From Deltaproteobacteria bacterium (GTDB lineage: Bacteria > Desulfobacterota_E > Deferrimicrobia > Deferrimicrobiales > Deferrimicrobiaceae), in the NCBI GenBank assembly GCA_023488945.1, contig JAMDBZ010000082.1, positions 1 to 64,000 of the forward strand: 64,000 nt of DNA, given 5' to 3'. Below, in pieces: positions 53,920 through 62,102 of this stretch. Under the pieces are notes generated by a model. It saw nothing but the letters and a program-made list of their open reading frames with translations. It did no database searches and was not told the origin of the DNA. How positions within the stretch are numbered: position 1 is the first letter of the stretch; each line of letters starts with the position of its first letter. Position numbers and translations under genes: made by a program.

Positions 53920-55122
53920 TCCGGCGTCACTCCTCCACCTCCTTCTTCCGGTACTGGATGTAGGCGTCCCGGACGGCGACGTACGGATCGACGGCGGATT
54001 GCGTCAGGTCCTCGTACTGCCCGAGGGTCAGCGAGGTCTCATTGACGGTTTTTCCCGATTTCACCCCGGCGGACGCCTCCCAGGGCTTGATGTAGGAGAC
54101 GGGATCGAGGAAATAGTCCCCTGTCGATCCCGCCGCGTCGCGCAGGCTCGACGGTCCCAGGATGGGAAGCACGAGATAGAGACCGTGCCCCAGCCCGTAC
54201 CGGCCGAGCGTCTGCCCCAGGTCCTCGTCCGACTTCCGGAGGTGGAAGGAGTCCCGCGCGGGATCGAACAGCCCGCCCATCCCGATCGTGGAGTTCACGA
54301 GGAACCGGAGGATCTCGGTGCCTGCTCCCTTGAACTTCCCCTGGAGCAGGTTGCCCGCGAACCGGATCGGCGTGGCGACGTTCGAGAAGAAGTTCCCGGC
54401 GGAGACGCGGGCGCCTTCGGGAACCACGAATGAATACCCCTTCGCGGCCGGCCGGAGCAGCCAGTAGTAGAACCTGTCGTTGAAGACGAAGACGGCCCGG
54501 TTGAGCGGCTCGAGAGGGCGCTGATCCGGCGTCACTCCTCCACCTCCTTCTTCCGGTACTGGATGTAGGCGTCCCGGACGGCGACGTACGGATCGACGGC
54601 GGATTGCGTCAGGTCCTCGTACTGCCCGAGGGTCAGCGAGGTCTCATTGACGGTTTTTCCCGATTTCACCCCGGCGGACGCCTCCCAGGGCTTGATGTAG
54701 GAGACGGGATCGAGGAAATAGTCCCCTGTCGATCCCGCCGCGTCGCGCAGGCTCGACGGTCCCAGGATGGGAAGCACGAGATAGAGACCGTGCCCCAGCC
54801 CGTACCGGCCGAGCGTCTGCCCCAGGTCCTCGTCCGACTTCCGGAGGTGGAAGGAGTCCCGCGCGGGATCGAACAGCCCGCCCATCCCGATCGTGGAGTT
54901 CACGAGGAACCGGAGGATCTCGGTGCCTGCTCCCTTGAACTTCCCCTGGAGCAGGTTGCCCGCGAACCGGATCGGCGTGGCGACGTTCGAGAAGAAGTTC
55001 CCGGCGGAGACGCGGGCGCCTTCGGGAACCACGAATGAATACCCCTTCGCGGCCGGCCGGAGCAGCCAGTAGTAGAACCTGTCGTTGAAGACGAAGACGG
55101 CCCGGTTGAGCGGCTCGAGAGG
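53913..55122. repeat. Exact tandem duplication, two 605-bp units
   Basis: Units 53913-54517 and 54518-55122 appear identical by eye; the encoded 198-residue segments are identical. The unit covers most of mlaA. The junction has only one base of shared sequence, so this looks like a very recent tandem duplication or an assembly artefact. Confidence 0.9.
53927..54535 (-). pseudogene. Truncated duplicate of mlaA
   Basis: 202 codons identical to the C-terminal part of the upstream mlaA, after a new seven-residue start (MTPDQRP) made by the duplication junction. The GTG overlaps the stop of the intact copy (GTGA) and follows GGTGGAGGA, so it could be translated by coupling. Without the signal peptide the product would stay in the cytoplasm and cannot do MlaA's job. 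Confidence 0.85.
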
Positions 55123-55302
55123 GTCGGCGATCGTCACGGGCGGCGGTGCCTCCACCTCCCCGAGGCCGGGGGTCCCCGACGCGTCCTCCCGCGCCGCCGG
55201 TCCGCCCGCGCCGTCGGGGCGGGGAAGGTCCGCCGCCTCCCCCCGGGCGGCGGAGAGGAGCACGACCAGGAGAAGGGCGGAAAACGGACGACGGAAGCGC
55301 AT
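54532..55302 (-). CDS. mlaA: MlaA/VacJ-family outer-membrane lipid asymmetry protein
   Basis: Removes misplaced phospholipids from the outer leaflet of the outer membrane and hands them to MlaC. The 256-aa protein has PLEPLNRAVFVFNDRFYYWL, GNLLQGKFKG, the glycine-rich segment STIGMGGLFDPA and GLYLVLPILGPSS, all family motifs. A signal peptide (FSALLLVVLLSAARGEA) is present but without the lipobox Cys of the E. coli lipoprotein. The ATG at 55302 is chosen because the signal peptide starts there; ATGs 8 and 10 codons upstream exist. Divergent from mlaEFDC. Confidence 0.9.
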   Translation of the reverse strand: MRFRRPFSALLLVVLLSAARGEAADLPRPDGAGGPAAREDASGTPGLGEVEAPPPVTIADPLEPLNRAVFVFNDRFYYWLLRPAAKGYSFVVPEGARVSAGNFFSNVATPIRFAGNLLQGKFKGAGTEILRFLVNSTIGMGGLFDPARDSFHLRKSDEDLGQTLGRYGLGHGLYLVLPILGPSSLRDAAGSTGDYFLDPVSYIKPWEASAGVKSGKTVNETSLTLGQYEDLTQSAVDPYVAVRDAYIQYRKKEVEE

Positions 55303-55452
55303 CGGCCACCCGGAAACGGTCCGCATGGCCATACGATGACGGTTTCCCGCACGGAGGTGCATCGAAGGCGGCGGTTCGCATATCTAAAATGTCGGGATCG
55401 GCCTTCGACGCCGGCCGGGACGAGGGAGCTTCCGCTTCCGGGGGGTGAAGAG

Positions 55453-56223
55453 ATGTTCTCTCTGGCCAAAACGATCGGGGCGGGCACGCTCCGGGGACTC
55501 CGCGCGATGGGGCGGATGATGGTCTTCCTCTACGCGGGGCTCGCTTCGGCCCTCGTCCCGCCGTTCCGGTTCCGGAACGCCGTGAAGCAGGTCCACTTCA
55601 TCGGCGTCAGGTCCCTCTTCGTCATCATCCTCACGGCGTCGTTCACGGGGATGGTGCTGGGGCTCCAGGGATATTACACGCTCCGCAAGTTCGGCTCGGA
55701 GGGGCTCCTGGGCTCCGCGGTCGCCCTCTCGCTCATCCGCGAGCTGGGGCCGGTCCTCTCCGCCCTCATGGTGACGGGCCGGGCGGGGTCGGCGCTCACG
55801 GCGGAACTGGGCATCATGCGGATCGGCGAGCAGATCGACTCCCTCGAGGTGATGGGGATCGACCCCGTCAAGTACCTCGTCTCCCCGCGGATCCTCGGCG
55901 GTCTCGTCAGCCTCCCATTGTTGACGGCGATCTTCGACGTCGTCGGAATCTTCGGGGGGTACGTCGTGGGGGTCAATCTGCTGGGCGTCAACGCCGGGGC
56001 CTACATGGGGCGGATGGAGGCGAGCGTCGAGCTCGCGGACATCACGAACGGGTTCATCAAGGCGATCGTCTTCGGGCTGCTGGTCACCTGGGTCTGCACG
56101 TACAAGGGATTCTACACCGGGCGGGGCGCGGAAGGGGTGAGCCGCTCCACGACCTCCGCGGTCGTCATGTCCTCCGTCCTCGTCCTCGTCGGCGACTACT
56201 TCCTGACTTCGGTCCTCCAGTGA
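55453..56223 (+). CDS. mlaE: MlaE-family lipid ABC transporter permease
   Basis: Inner-membrane permease (256 aa) of the Mla system. FTGMVLGLQGYYTLRKFGSE and the conserved block IRELGPVLSALMVTGRAGSA are MlaE signatures; about five helices follow. The ATG at 55453 follows GGGGTGAAGAG. Its stop overlaps the mlaF start by four bases. Confidence 0.94.
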   Translation: MFSLAKTIGAGTLRGLRAMGRMMVFLYAGLASALVPPFRFRNAVKQVHFIGVRSLFVIILTASFTGMVLGLQGYYTLRKFGSEGLLGSAVALSLIRELGPVLSALMVTGRAGSALTAELGIMRIGEQIDSLEVMGIDPVKYLVSPRILGGLVSLPLLTAIFDVVGIFGGYVVGVNLLGVNAGAYMGRMEASVELADITNGFIKAIVFGLLVTWVCTYKGFYTGRGAEGVSRSTTSAVVMSSVLVLVGDYFLTSVLQ

Positions 56224-57035
56224 GCGACAAGCCCACCTTCTGCGAACCGTGCGGCGTCGAGGTGATGCCGCCCCCCGGCGGCGGCCCGGTCATCCGGTTC
56301 GTGAACGTCGACAAGATCCTCGAGGGGCGGAAGGTCCTCGACGGCGTCACGCTGGAGATCCCCCGGCAGCGGATCACGGTGATCGTCGGCCTCTCCGGCG
56401 CCGGGAAGAGCGTCTCGCTGAAGCTCATGGTCGGCCTCATGAAGCCGGACCGCGGGCAGGTCCTCATCAACGGCGCGGACATCAACCACCTGGCCCGGAA
56501 GGAGCTCTACGAGATCCGCCGCCGCTTCGGGATGCTCTTCCAGGGCGGGGCCCTCTTCGATTCCCTCACGGTCTTCGAGAACGTGGCGTTCCCGCTCCGG
56601 GAGACGTCGTCCCTCCCGGAGGAGGAGATCCGCGCGCGTGTGACAACGCGCCTGGCCCAGGTGGGGCTCGAGGAGCACGAGGAGAAGTACCCCGACGAAC
56701 TCAGCGGCGGAATGGTGCGGCGCGTGGCATTCGCCCGGGCCATGGCGACGGACCCGGAGATCATCCTCTTCGACGAGCCCACCACCGGTCTCGATCCGAT
56801 CATCCGGAACTCGATCCTCCACCTGATCTGTCACATGTACCACGAGCACCGCTTCACGATGGTGATGATCAGCCACGACATCCCGGACATCTTCCGGTGG
56901 TGCCACAACGTGATCGTCCTGCACGGCGGACGCGTCATCGAGGCCGGCCCCACGGACGCGGTGGTGAACTCCGTGAACCCCTTCGTCCTGCAGCTCATCA
57001 CGGGGGACATCCAGGGCCCGGTCCGGGTCATGTAA
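56220..57035 (+). CDS. mlaF: MlaF-family ABC transporter ATPase
   Basis: Cytoplasmic ATPase (271 aa) driving lipid transport. Walker A is GLSGAGKSVSL, the signature is LSGGMVRR and Walker B is IILFDEPTTGLDP, with a switch His in MISHDI. A ~20-residue N-terminal extension with CEPCG is unusual. The GTG overlaps the mlaE stop. Confidence 0.94.
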   Translation: MSDKPTFCEPCGVEVMPPPGGGPVIRFVNVDKILEGRKVLDGVTLEIPRQRITVIVGLSGAGKSVSLKLMVGLMKPDRGQVLINGADINHLARKELYEIRRRFGMLFQGGALFDSLTVFENVAFPLRETSSLPEEEIRARVTTRLAQVGLEEHEEKYPDELSGGMVRRVAFARAMATDPEIILFDEPTTGLDPIIRNSILHLICHMYHEHRFTMVMISHDIPDIFRWCHNVIVLHGGRVIEAGPTDAVVNSVNPFVLQLITGDIQGPVRVM

Positions 57036-57045
57036 GGGCGTCGCG

Positions 57046-57489
57046 ATGAAACGGATCGACATGGAGACGGCCGTCGGGCTCTTCGTCCTGCTGGGGATCC
57101 TCTGCATGGCGTACCTCTCCGTCAAGCTCGGGAAGCTGGAAATCGTGGGCGGCGACTACGTCCCGGTCACGGCGGAGTTTTCCTCCGTGGCGGGCCTGCG
57201 GCCCGGGGCGAGCGTCGAGATCGCCGGCGTCGAGGTGGGGAAGGTCGACGCCGTCACGCTGCGCGACTACCAGGCGCTGGTCCGCATGAAGATCCGCAGG
57301 GGCGTCAAGCTCCAGGACGACTCGATCGCCTCGATCAAGACCCGCGGCCTGATCGGGGACGAGTACATCAGCATCTCGCCGGGCGCCTCCGACCGCTACA
57401 TCCCTCCCGGCGGGCGGATCCGCCAGACGGAGGCCGCGGTGGATCTCGAATCCCTCATCGGGGAGTTCATCCATGGAAGCGCCAAGTAG
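57046..57489 (+). CDS. mlaD: MlaD-family MCE-domain substrate-binding protein
   Basis: A 147-aa protein with one N-terminal membrane anchor (AVGLFVLLGILCMAYLSVKL) and one MCE domain, including FSSVAGLRPGASVEIAGVEV and TRGLIGDEYISISPG. It forms a hexameric lipid ring in the periplasm in homologues. It overlaps mlaC by 17 bases. Confidence 0.93.
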   Translation: MKRIDMETAVGLFVLLGILCMAYLSVKLGKLEIVGGDYVPVTAEFSSVAGLRPGASVEIAGVEVGKVDAVTLRDYQALVRMKIRRGVKLQDDSIASIKTRGLIGDEYISISPGASDRYIPPGGRIRQTEAAVDLESLIGEFIHGSAK

Positions 57490-58156
57490 GCGGGGAGCGG
57501 CGAAGGCGGTCCCGCGAAGGAGCATCCTTCCCGGGAAGCTGCCGGGCGTCGTCCGGACCTTCGTGGTTCCGGCGGCGCTCGTCTTTCTTCTCGCCGCCCC
57601 GCCCGTCCCCTCCCTCGCCGCGGGGCCGACCGACCAGGTCCGGGGGGCGATCAACGCGGTCACCGAAATCCTCAACAGGCCGGACCTGAAAGGGGAGGCG
57701 AAAACCGAGGAACGCCGGGCCCTCCTGAGGAAGCGGATCGTCCCGGTCTTCGACTTCGAGGGGATGGCGAAGCGGTCGCTCGGCATCCACTGGAAGAAGC
57801 GCACCCCGCAGGAGCGGGAGGAGTTCGTCAAGGCGTTCCGGGACGTCATCGAGAACTCCTACCTCGGGAAGATCGAGGCGTACAAGGGAGAGACCATCGA
57901 TTACGTCAAGGAGAAGATCGACCTCCCGTACGCCGAGGTGGACACCCTCGTCGTGACGACGAAGGGGCAGGAATACCCGGTGGACTACCTCATGCTCCGG
58001 GAAGGCGACCGGTGGCGGATCTACGACGTGGTCATCGAGGGGATCAGCCTGGTGAACAACTACCGCTCCCAGTTCGGCGAGATCCTCCGGCGCTCATCCT
58101 TCGACGAGCTGATGAAGAAACTCCGGGCCGCCGCGGCGCGGACGAGAAAAACCTGA
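57473..58156 (+). CDS. mlaC: MlaC-family periplasmic lipid carrier
   Basis: A 227-aa protein that ferries phospholipid between MlaA and MlaFEDB in homologues. The first ~50 residues give a basic stretch and a signal peptide (VVPAALVFLLAAPPVPSLAA). VFDFEGMAKRSLGIHWKKRT and WRIYDVVIEGISLVNNYRSQ are family motifs. It ends the mlaEFDC operon; no mlaB is present, which is common outside enterobacteria. Confidence 0.92.
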   Translation: MEAPSRRGAAKAVPRRSILPGKLPGVVRTFVVPAALVFLLAAPPVPSLAAGPTDQVRGAINAVTEILNRPDLKGEAKTEERRALLRKRIVPVFDFEGMAKRSLGIHWKKRTPQEREEFVKAFRDVIENSYLGKIEAYKGETIDYVKEKIDLPYAEVDTLVVTTKGQEYPVDYLMLREGDRWRIYDVVIEGISLVNNYRSQFGEILRRSSFDELMKKLRAAAARTRKT

Positions 58157-58165
58157 AGTCCCCGG

Positions 58166-58393
58166 CTACCCGGCCAGCTTCGCCGCGATCTCCGTCACGT
58201 GCTTTCCCTGGAACCGCGCCGCGGCCTCCTCGCACAGGCCCGGGCCGAACTCGATGGCCATCGCGCATTCCCGCTCGAGGACCTCGGGCGGAAAGGAACG
58301 GGACTTGAGACGCTTCGTATCGAGAGGGACTCCGGTGAGCACGGTGACCGCCGAGGCCTCGCCGGTGGCGCGGCGTAGAATGAAGGGAAACGA
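58166..58393 (-). pseudogene. Possible coding remnant opposite the mlaC downstream gap
   Basis: A minus-strand frame of ~75 codons reads smoothly (ATGEASAVTVLTGVPLDTKR, then FPPEVLERECAMAIEFGPGL, ending EIAAKLAG and stop at 58166). It has high third-position GC, as in real genes here, but no good start and no recognised family. It may be the C-terminal end of a lost gene. Confidence 0.3.
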
Positions 58394-58410
58394 GACGCCG
58401 GGACAGGACC

Positions 58411-58923
58411 ATGGAGAAAACCGGAAAGCGGATGCTTCCTGCCTTGCCCTTCCTGCTCCTGCTCCTTCTCGTGCCGCCTTTCGCCCACGCCCGGGAATTC
58501 TCGTTTCTCGGCGGGATGACGGAGGCCGTCGGCCCCTCGGGGACCTCCTACGGCTGGCAGATCGACTACCGCCACAATTTCGCGAACCACTTCGCCCTGT
58601 CCGCCGCGTGGATCAACGAGGGGCACTTGCACGACCATCACCGCGACGGCGTCGCCGCGGAGCTGTGGGGGCGCGTCCCCTTGTTCGATCGACGGGTCTC
58701 CCTTGCATTCGGCGGCGGCGCCAGCCACTTCTTCGACACGCAGCTCCTGCCGGGCGGAAACCACGCCAACGTCCACGGCTGGTCGCCGATCTACAGCCTC
58801 TCGGCCACTTGTTACATGAAAACCCCGTGGTTCGCGCGTCTCGCGATCAACCACGTCCACCCGCCGGGGGAAATCAACACCAACATGTACCTCCTCGGCG
58901 TCGGCCGCCGGTGGAATGAATAG
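58411..58923 (+). CDS. Predicted small outer-membrane beta-barrel protein
   Basis: A 170-aa protein with a signal peptide (LPALPFLLLLLLVPPFAHA) and alternating hydrophobic strands ending in an aromatic-rich C-terminus (YLLGVGRRWNE), as in 8-strand outer-membrane barrels. The segment LAINHVHPPGEINTNMYLLG loosely recalls PagL-type lipid A deacylases but the catalytic pattern is not convincing. It follows mlaC by ~250 bases on the same strand, consistent with an envelope role. Confidence 0.55.
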   Translation: MEKTGKRMLPALPFLLLLLLVPPFAHAREFSFLGGMTEAVGPSGTSYGWQIDYRHNFANHFALSAAWINEGHLHDHHRDGVAAELWGRVPLFDRRVSLAFGGGASHFFDTQLLPGGNHANVHGWSPIYSLSATCYMKTPWFARLAINHVHPPGEINTNMYLLGVGRRWNE

Positions 58924-59351
58924 GCCGGACGCGCAACCGCGAGTCGCGGCAAGGCTCATTCGCCACGAAGCCGGCGTCAGGTCGGGTTCGTCGCGTTTGT
59001 TCCCTGCCCGCCGCCGATCGGACGGCCAAACCGCGGGCGCGGCGCCTCGACGCTCTCGGTGCAGTCTCGAAATGAAATACGTCGCCGTAATCATGAAATG
59101 CAGCACTTCTAAGCTCGTGGCCATGTCATTCCGCCGCCACAGAATGCAGGGCGTTTCCCGCCTGATCCACTCGTCCAGCTCCCCCTCCGTACTCAACACC
59201 CACGGTGTGACCCACCCGCTCACCATCGTCGCTGGGAAACCCGCCATATCGATCGTGCATCTTCTGATCAGATCGACCATTTCCTGAAGGGGAGGACCGG
59301 CACCGCAGCGAGGGGAGCGAGCGCGTCCGCCCGCGAAATGAGGTGACCGTG
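58924..59351. other. 428-base stretch without a supported gene
   Basis: Base composition drops relative to neighbours. Minus-strand frames at 59020-59290 (for example GWVTPWVLSTEGELDEWIRR) look protein-like but have no family and are broken at both ends. It is probably decayed coding DNA. Only the ribosome-binding site of the next gene (GAGGTGA near 59340) is recognisable. Confidence 0.35.
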
Positions 59352-60290
59352 ATGGAAACAATGAAATCCGTGCGAATCCATACGTACGGTGGCCCGGAGG
59401 TGCTGGTTTACGAGGACGCTCCGCGCCCGACGCCGGGGACCGGCGAAGTCCTGATCCGGGTCCATGCCGCCGGCGTGAACCCGGTGGACTGGAAGGTCCG
59501 CGAAGGGTACGTCAAACAGTGGATCACTCATTCGCTCCCCCTGATTCCGGGGTGGGACGTGTCGGGCGTTGTCGAGGCGGCAGGCCCCGGCGCCAGGCGA
59601 TTGCAAAAGGGCGACGAGGTCTATTCCCGCCCGGACATCTCCCGGGATGGCGCATACGCCCAGTACATCGTCGTCCGGGAGTCGGAAGTGGCGATCAAGC
59701 CGGAGTCGCTCGACCACATCCACGCCGCCGCCATTCCGCTTGCCGCGCTGACGGCGTGGCAGGCGCTCTTCGATGCGGCCGGACTGGGCGCGGGCCAGAA
59801 GGTGCTGATTCACGCCGCCGGCGGCGGCGTCGGCAGCTTTGCGGTGCAACTCGCGAAGTGGAAGGGAGCGCATGTGATCGGCACGGCGTCCAAACGCAAT
59901 CACGACTTCCTGCGGACGTTGGGAGCCGACGAAACGATCGACTATACGGCGACGCGGTTCGAAGACGCCGTCCGCAATGTGGATGTCGTCCTCGACACAA
60001 TGGGAGGTGACACCCAGAAGCGCTCTTGGAAGGTGCTCAGGAAGGGTGGGATCCTGGTTTCAATCCTTACCGCTCCCCCGCCGGAAGAGGCTGCCGCACA
60101 TGGGATGCGCCAGGCCTACACCTTCGTCCAGCCGAATGCAGCCCAGTTGGTCGAGATTGCAAAGCTGGCCGATTCCGGGAAACTCAGGCCCGTTGTCGAA
60201 ACCGTCTTGCCGCTGCCGGAAGCGCGCCGGGCTCAGGAACTCAGCCAAGCGGGCCACGTTCGCGGCAAGATCGTCCTGCGTGTGGCATAG
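59352..60290 (+). CDS. NADP-dependent oxidoreductase, zinc-independent MDR family
   Basis: A 312-aa quinone/enone reductase-like protein. YGGPEVL at the N-terminus, PGWDVSGVVEAAG and the nucleotide loop HAAGGGVGSFAVQLAK are clear. It is a distant paralogue of the gene at 40615. The ATG at 59352 follows GAGGTGA; a GTG three codons upstream is an alternative. It stands alone, followed by a helix-turn-helix fragment. Confidence 0.85.
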   Translation: METMKSVRIHTYGGPEVLVYEDAPRPTPGTGEVLIRVHAAGVNPVDWKVREGYVKQWITHSLPLIPGWDVSGVVEAAGPGARRLQKGDEVYSRPDISRDGAYAQYIVVRESEVAIKPESLDHIHAAAIPLAALTAWQALFDAAGLGAGQKVLIHAAGGGVGSFAVQLAKWKGAHVIGTASKRNHDFLRTLGADETIDYTATRFEDAVRNVDVVLDTMGGDTQKRSWKVLRKGGILVSILTAPPPEEAAAHGMRQAYTFVQPNAAQLVEIAKLADSGKLRPVVETVLPLPEARRAQELSQAGHVRGKIVLRVA

Positions 60291-60319
60291 ATCTTGAGGG
60301 CCGGTCGGCGGAAAAAGGA

Positions 60320-60550
60320 ACTTCCTCTCGAGTCACCCAGGTCATGAACCTTTTGCGGCTGGCCCCCGGCGTCCAAGAGCAGCGACTTCGGGGCAAGGAT
60401 CAGAAAGTGTTCCGGTTCTTCAGCGAGCACCGCCTTCGCCCGCTTGTTCGGATCGAGGATCCGAAGCGACAGGTCGACGAGTTCCGGAAGATGCTGTCGC
60501 AGCTTCAGCGGGAAATTGTGTTCATCCCCTGGCGGCCGGTAGCGGGCAGA
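60320..60550 (+). pseudogene. ParB/KorB-like helix-turn-helix protein, copy 3 (fragment)
   Basis: The frame gives SSRVTQVMNLLRLAPGVQEQ, matching the end of the helix-turn-helix of copies at 8251 and 11249, and then SEHRLRPLVRIEDPKRQVDE. The first half of the helix-turn-helix is missing. It lies directly behind the oxidoreductase gene and convergent to the ATPase gene. Confidence 0.55.
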
Positions 60551-60558
60551 TCTCCCAC

Positions 60559-61851
60559 TCAACCCTCCGCGGTCCCGCCGAAAAGATACCAGTCCGGCAC
60601 GGCCCAGACCCTTTTCCGGACCTCGGCGAGCTCCCGCCCGGGGTAGACGACGAGGCCGACCCGGGTTGCCCGCGGATGCTCGTTCAGGAATGTTTCGACA
60701 CTCCGGCCGTCGATGGGACCGATCTTTTCCCGATTCTTGACTTCGATGGGAAGAATGTTCCCTCGCATCGCGACCAGGAAGTCGATCTCCAGGCCCGCGG
60801 CCGTCCGGTAGTGGAACAACTCCGGCTCCGTAGCCTGGAGCGCCGTCCACTTCATGAGCTCCGAAAACACCCAGCTTTCGTAGGCCGCTCCTCCGCCGAT
60901 CGACATCTCGCCGAGGATGGCCCGGGACAGACCGGGATCGGAGAAGAAGACCTTCGAACTCTTGACCAGGCGTTTCCCCCCGTTCTCGAAAAACGGCGGC
61001 AAGAGATGGCATTGGAAGGATCGGGACAGCAGGCCCAGGTATCGTTTCACCGTGTTGACCGAAAGCGACACGTCCCGGGATACCTCGCTGAGCGAGAGGA
61101 TGTTTCCGGTCCGGGCGCACAGGATCTTCTGGGTCAGCGCGAACGCGTCGAGATCCGCCACCTGCCCGACGTCCGCGATGTCGCGTTCCAGGTGGGTTCG
61201 CCGGTAATCCCGAAGCCACCGGATCCTTTCTTCGCGGTCCTTGCGGTGCCACACCGGAGGGAAGCCCCCCCATTCCCTGTGCCCGGCGGCCAGATGCATC
61301 GCCTTGCGCGTTCTTTCCGAAGGAATCGAGACGAGACGTCCCGGCTCCCCCCGGGGCATCCCTTTCTCCCGAAAGATCCGGGTCAGGAGGGACGGCCCGG
61401 CGCTTCCGGAGAGCTCGCTCAGGGAGAAGGGGTGGAGATTCAGGAGGGAGATCCTCCCCGCGAGAGTTTCCCGGACCTCTTTCATGAGGAGGAACTGGGA
61501 CGAGCCGGTCAGGACGAAAACGGGGCCCTTCCCGCCCTGCTTGCGGGCCCGGTCCGAGACAAGTTTCAACGGGTCGAACAGGAAGGGGGTTTTCTGGATT
61601 TCGTCGAGAACCACGAGGGGTTCATCGTAGGATTCGAGAAGGGACACGGCCCCCTTCTGGAACCGGAGGCGTTCATCAGGGTCGTCGAAGGAGACGTAGG
61701 CGTGGGGGGCCCGAAGTTCCCCGGGAAGCTGGAATTCGCAGAGGGTCGTCTTGCCCGTCTGCCGGGCGCCGCTGACGACGATCACCCGTTCCTTTCGGGC
61801 GAGCGACGCGAGAGGCGTGAGAAGATGCCGCCGGATCGTGTCCATGGGCAT
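60559..61851 (-). CDS. AAA ATPase with C-terminal DUF4143 domain
   Basis: A 430-aa protein with Walker A SGARQTGKTTL, Walker B LVVLDEIQK and a sensor TGSSQF, then a winged-helix-like region (SLSEVSRDVSLSVNTVKRYL) and a C-terminal nuclease-like core EIDFLV...ILPIEVKN. This architecture is common and scattered among bacteria and archaea; its role is unknown, with links to mobile DNA and toxin-like behaviour suggested by its distribution. The ATG at 61851 follows AAGGTGAAAGG. Palindromes upstream suggest autoregulation. Confidence 0.85.
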   Translation of the reverse strand: MPMDTIRRHLLTPLASLARKERVIVVSGARQTGKTTLCEFQLPGELRAPHAYVSFDDPDERLRFQKGAVSLLESYDEPLVVLDEIQKTPFLFDPLKLVSDRARKQGGKGPVFVLTGSSQFLLMKEVRETLAGRISLLNLHPFSLSELSGSAGPSLLTRIFREKGMPRGEPGRLVSIPSERTRKAMHLAAGHREWGGFPPVWHRKDREERIRWLRDYRRTHLERDIADVGQVADLDAFALTQKILCARTGNILSLSEVSRDVSLSVNTVKRYLGLLSRSFQCHLLPPFFENGGKRLVKSSKVFFSDPGLSRAILGEMSIGGGAAYESWVFSELMKWTALQATEPELFHYRTAAGLEIDFLVAMRGNILPIEVKNREKIGPIDGRSVETFLNEHPRATRVGLVVYPGRELAEVRKRVWAVPDWYLFGGTAEG

Positions 61852-61867
61852 AGCCTTTCACCTTATA

Positions 61868-61893
61868 TGCAAATTTGCAAGGCATATTTGCAT
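61868..61893. promoter_or_regulatory. Palindromic operator candidate upstream of the DUF4143 ATPase gene
   Basis: TGCAAATTTGCA (61868-61879) is a perfect 12-base palindrome. A third half-site, TTTGCAT, follows at 61887-61893. The site is 17 bases before the ATPase start and is AT-rich in GC-rich DNA. Confidence 0.45.
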
Positions 61894-62082
61894 AAGACCT
61901 GATACCGGCCCGATCGAACCATCGGACCGTCCGAGTTTCGAAGGTCTATGTTCCCAGGCCGTTCCGTGCCTCACCGATGATGACCCCGGCACACCCTCTC
62001 CCCGTAAGATGCTCCTGTAAACGACAAACCGGGGGGTGGATATTCGTTGGTAACATTTCGGGGACTCCGCTATCTATTTGGT

Positions 62083-62091
62083 GGGGGGGGG
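62083..62091 (+). repeat. G9 homopolymer in the sigma factor leader
   Basis: Nine G residues, preceded by GT, lie 11 bases before the sigma factor ATG and overlap its ribosome-binding region (GGAGAGAG). Slippage here would alter spacing or pairing of the binding site. Confidence 0.6.
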
Positions 62092-62102
62092 AGAGAGCGA
62101 AG

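Noticed and set aside
58411..58923. Assignment as PagL lipid A deacylase
   Set aside because: Only a loose resemblance around NHVHPPG; the His-Ser catalytic pattern is not convincing, so it is left as a barrel protein.
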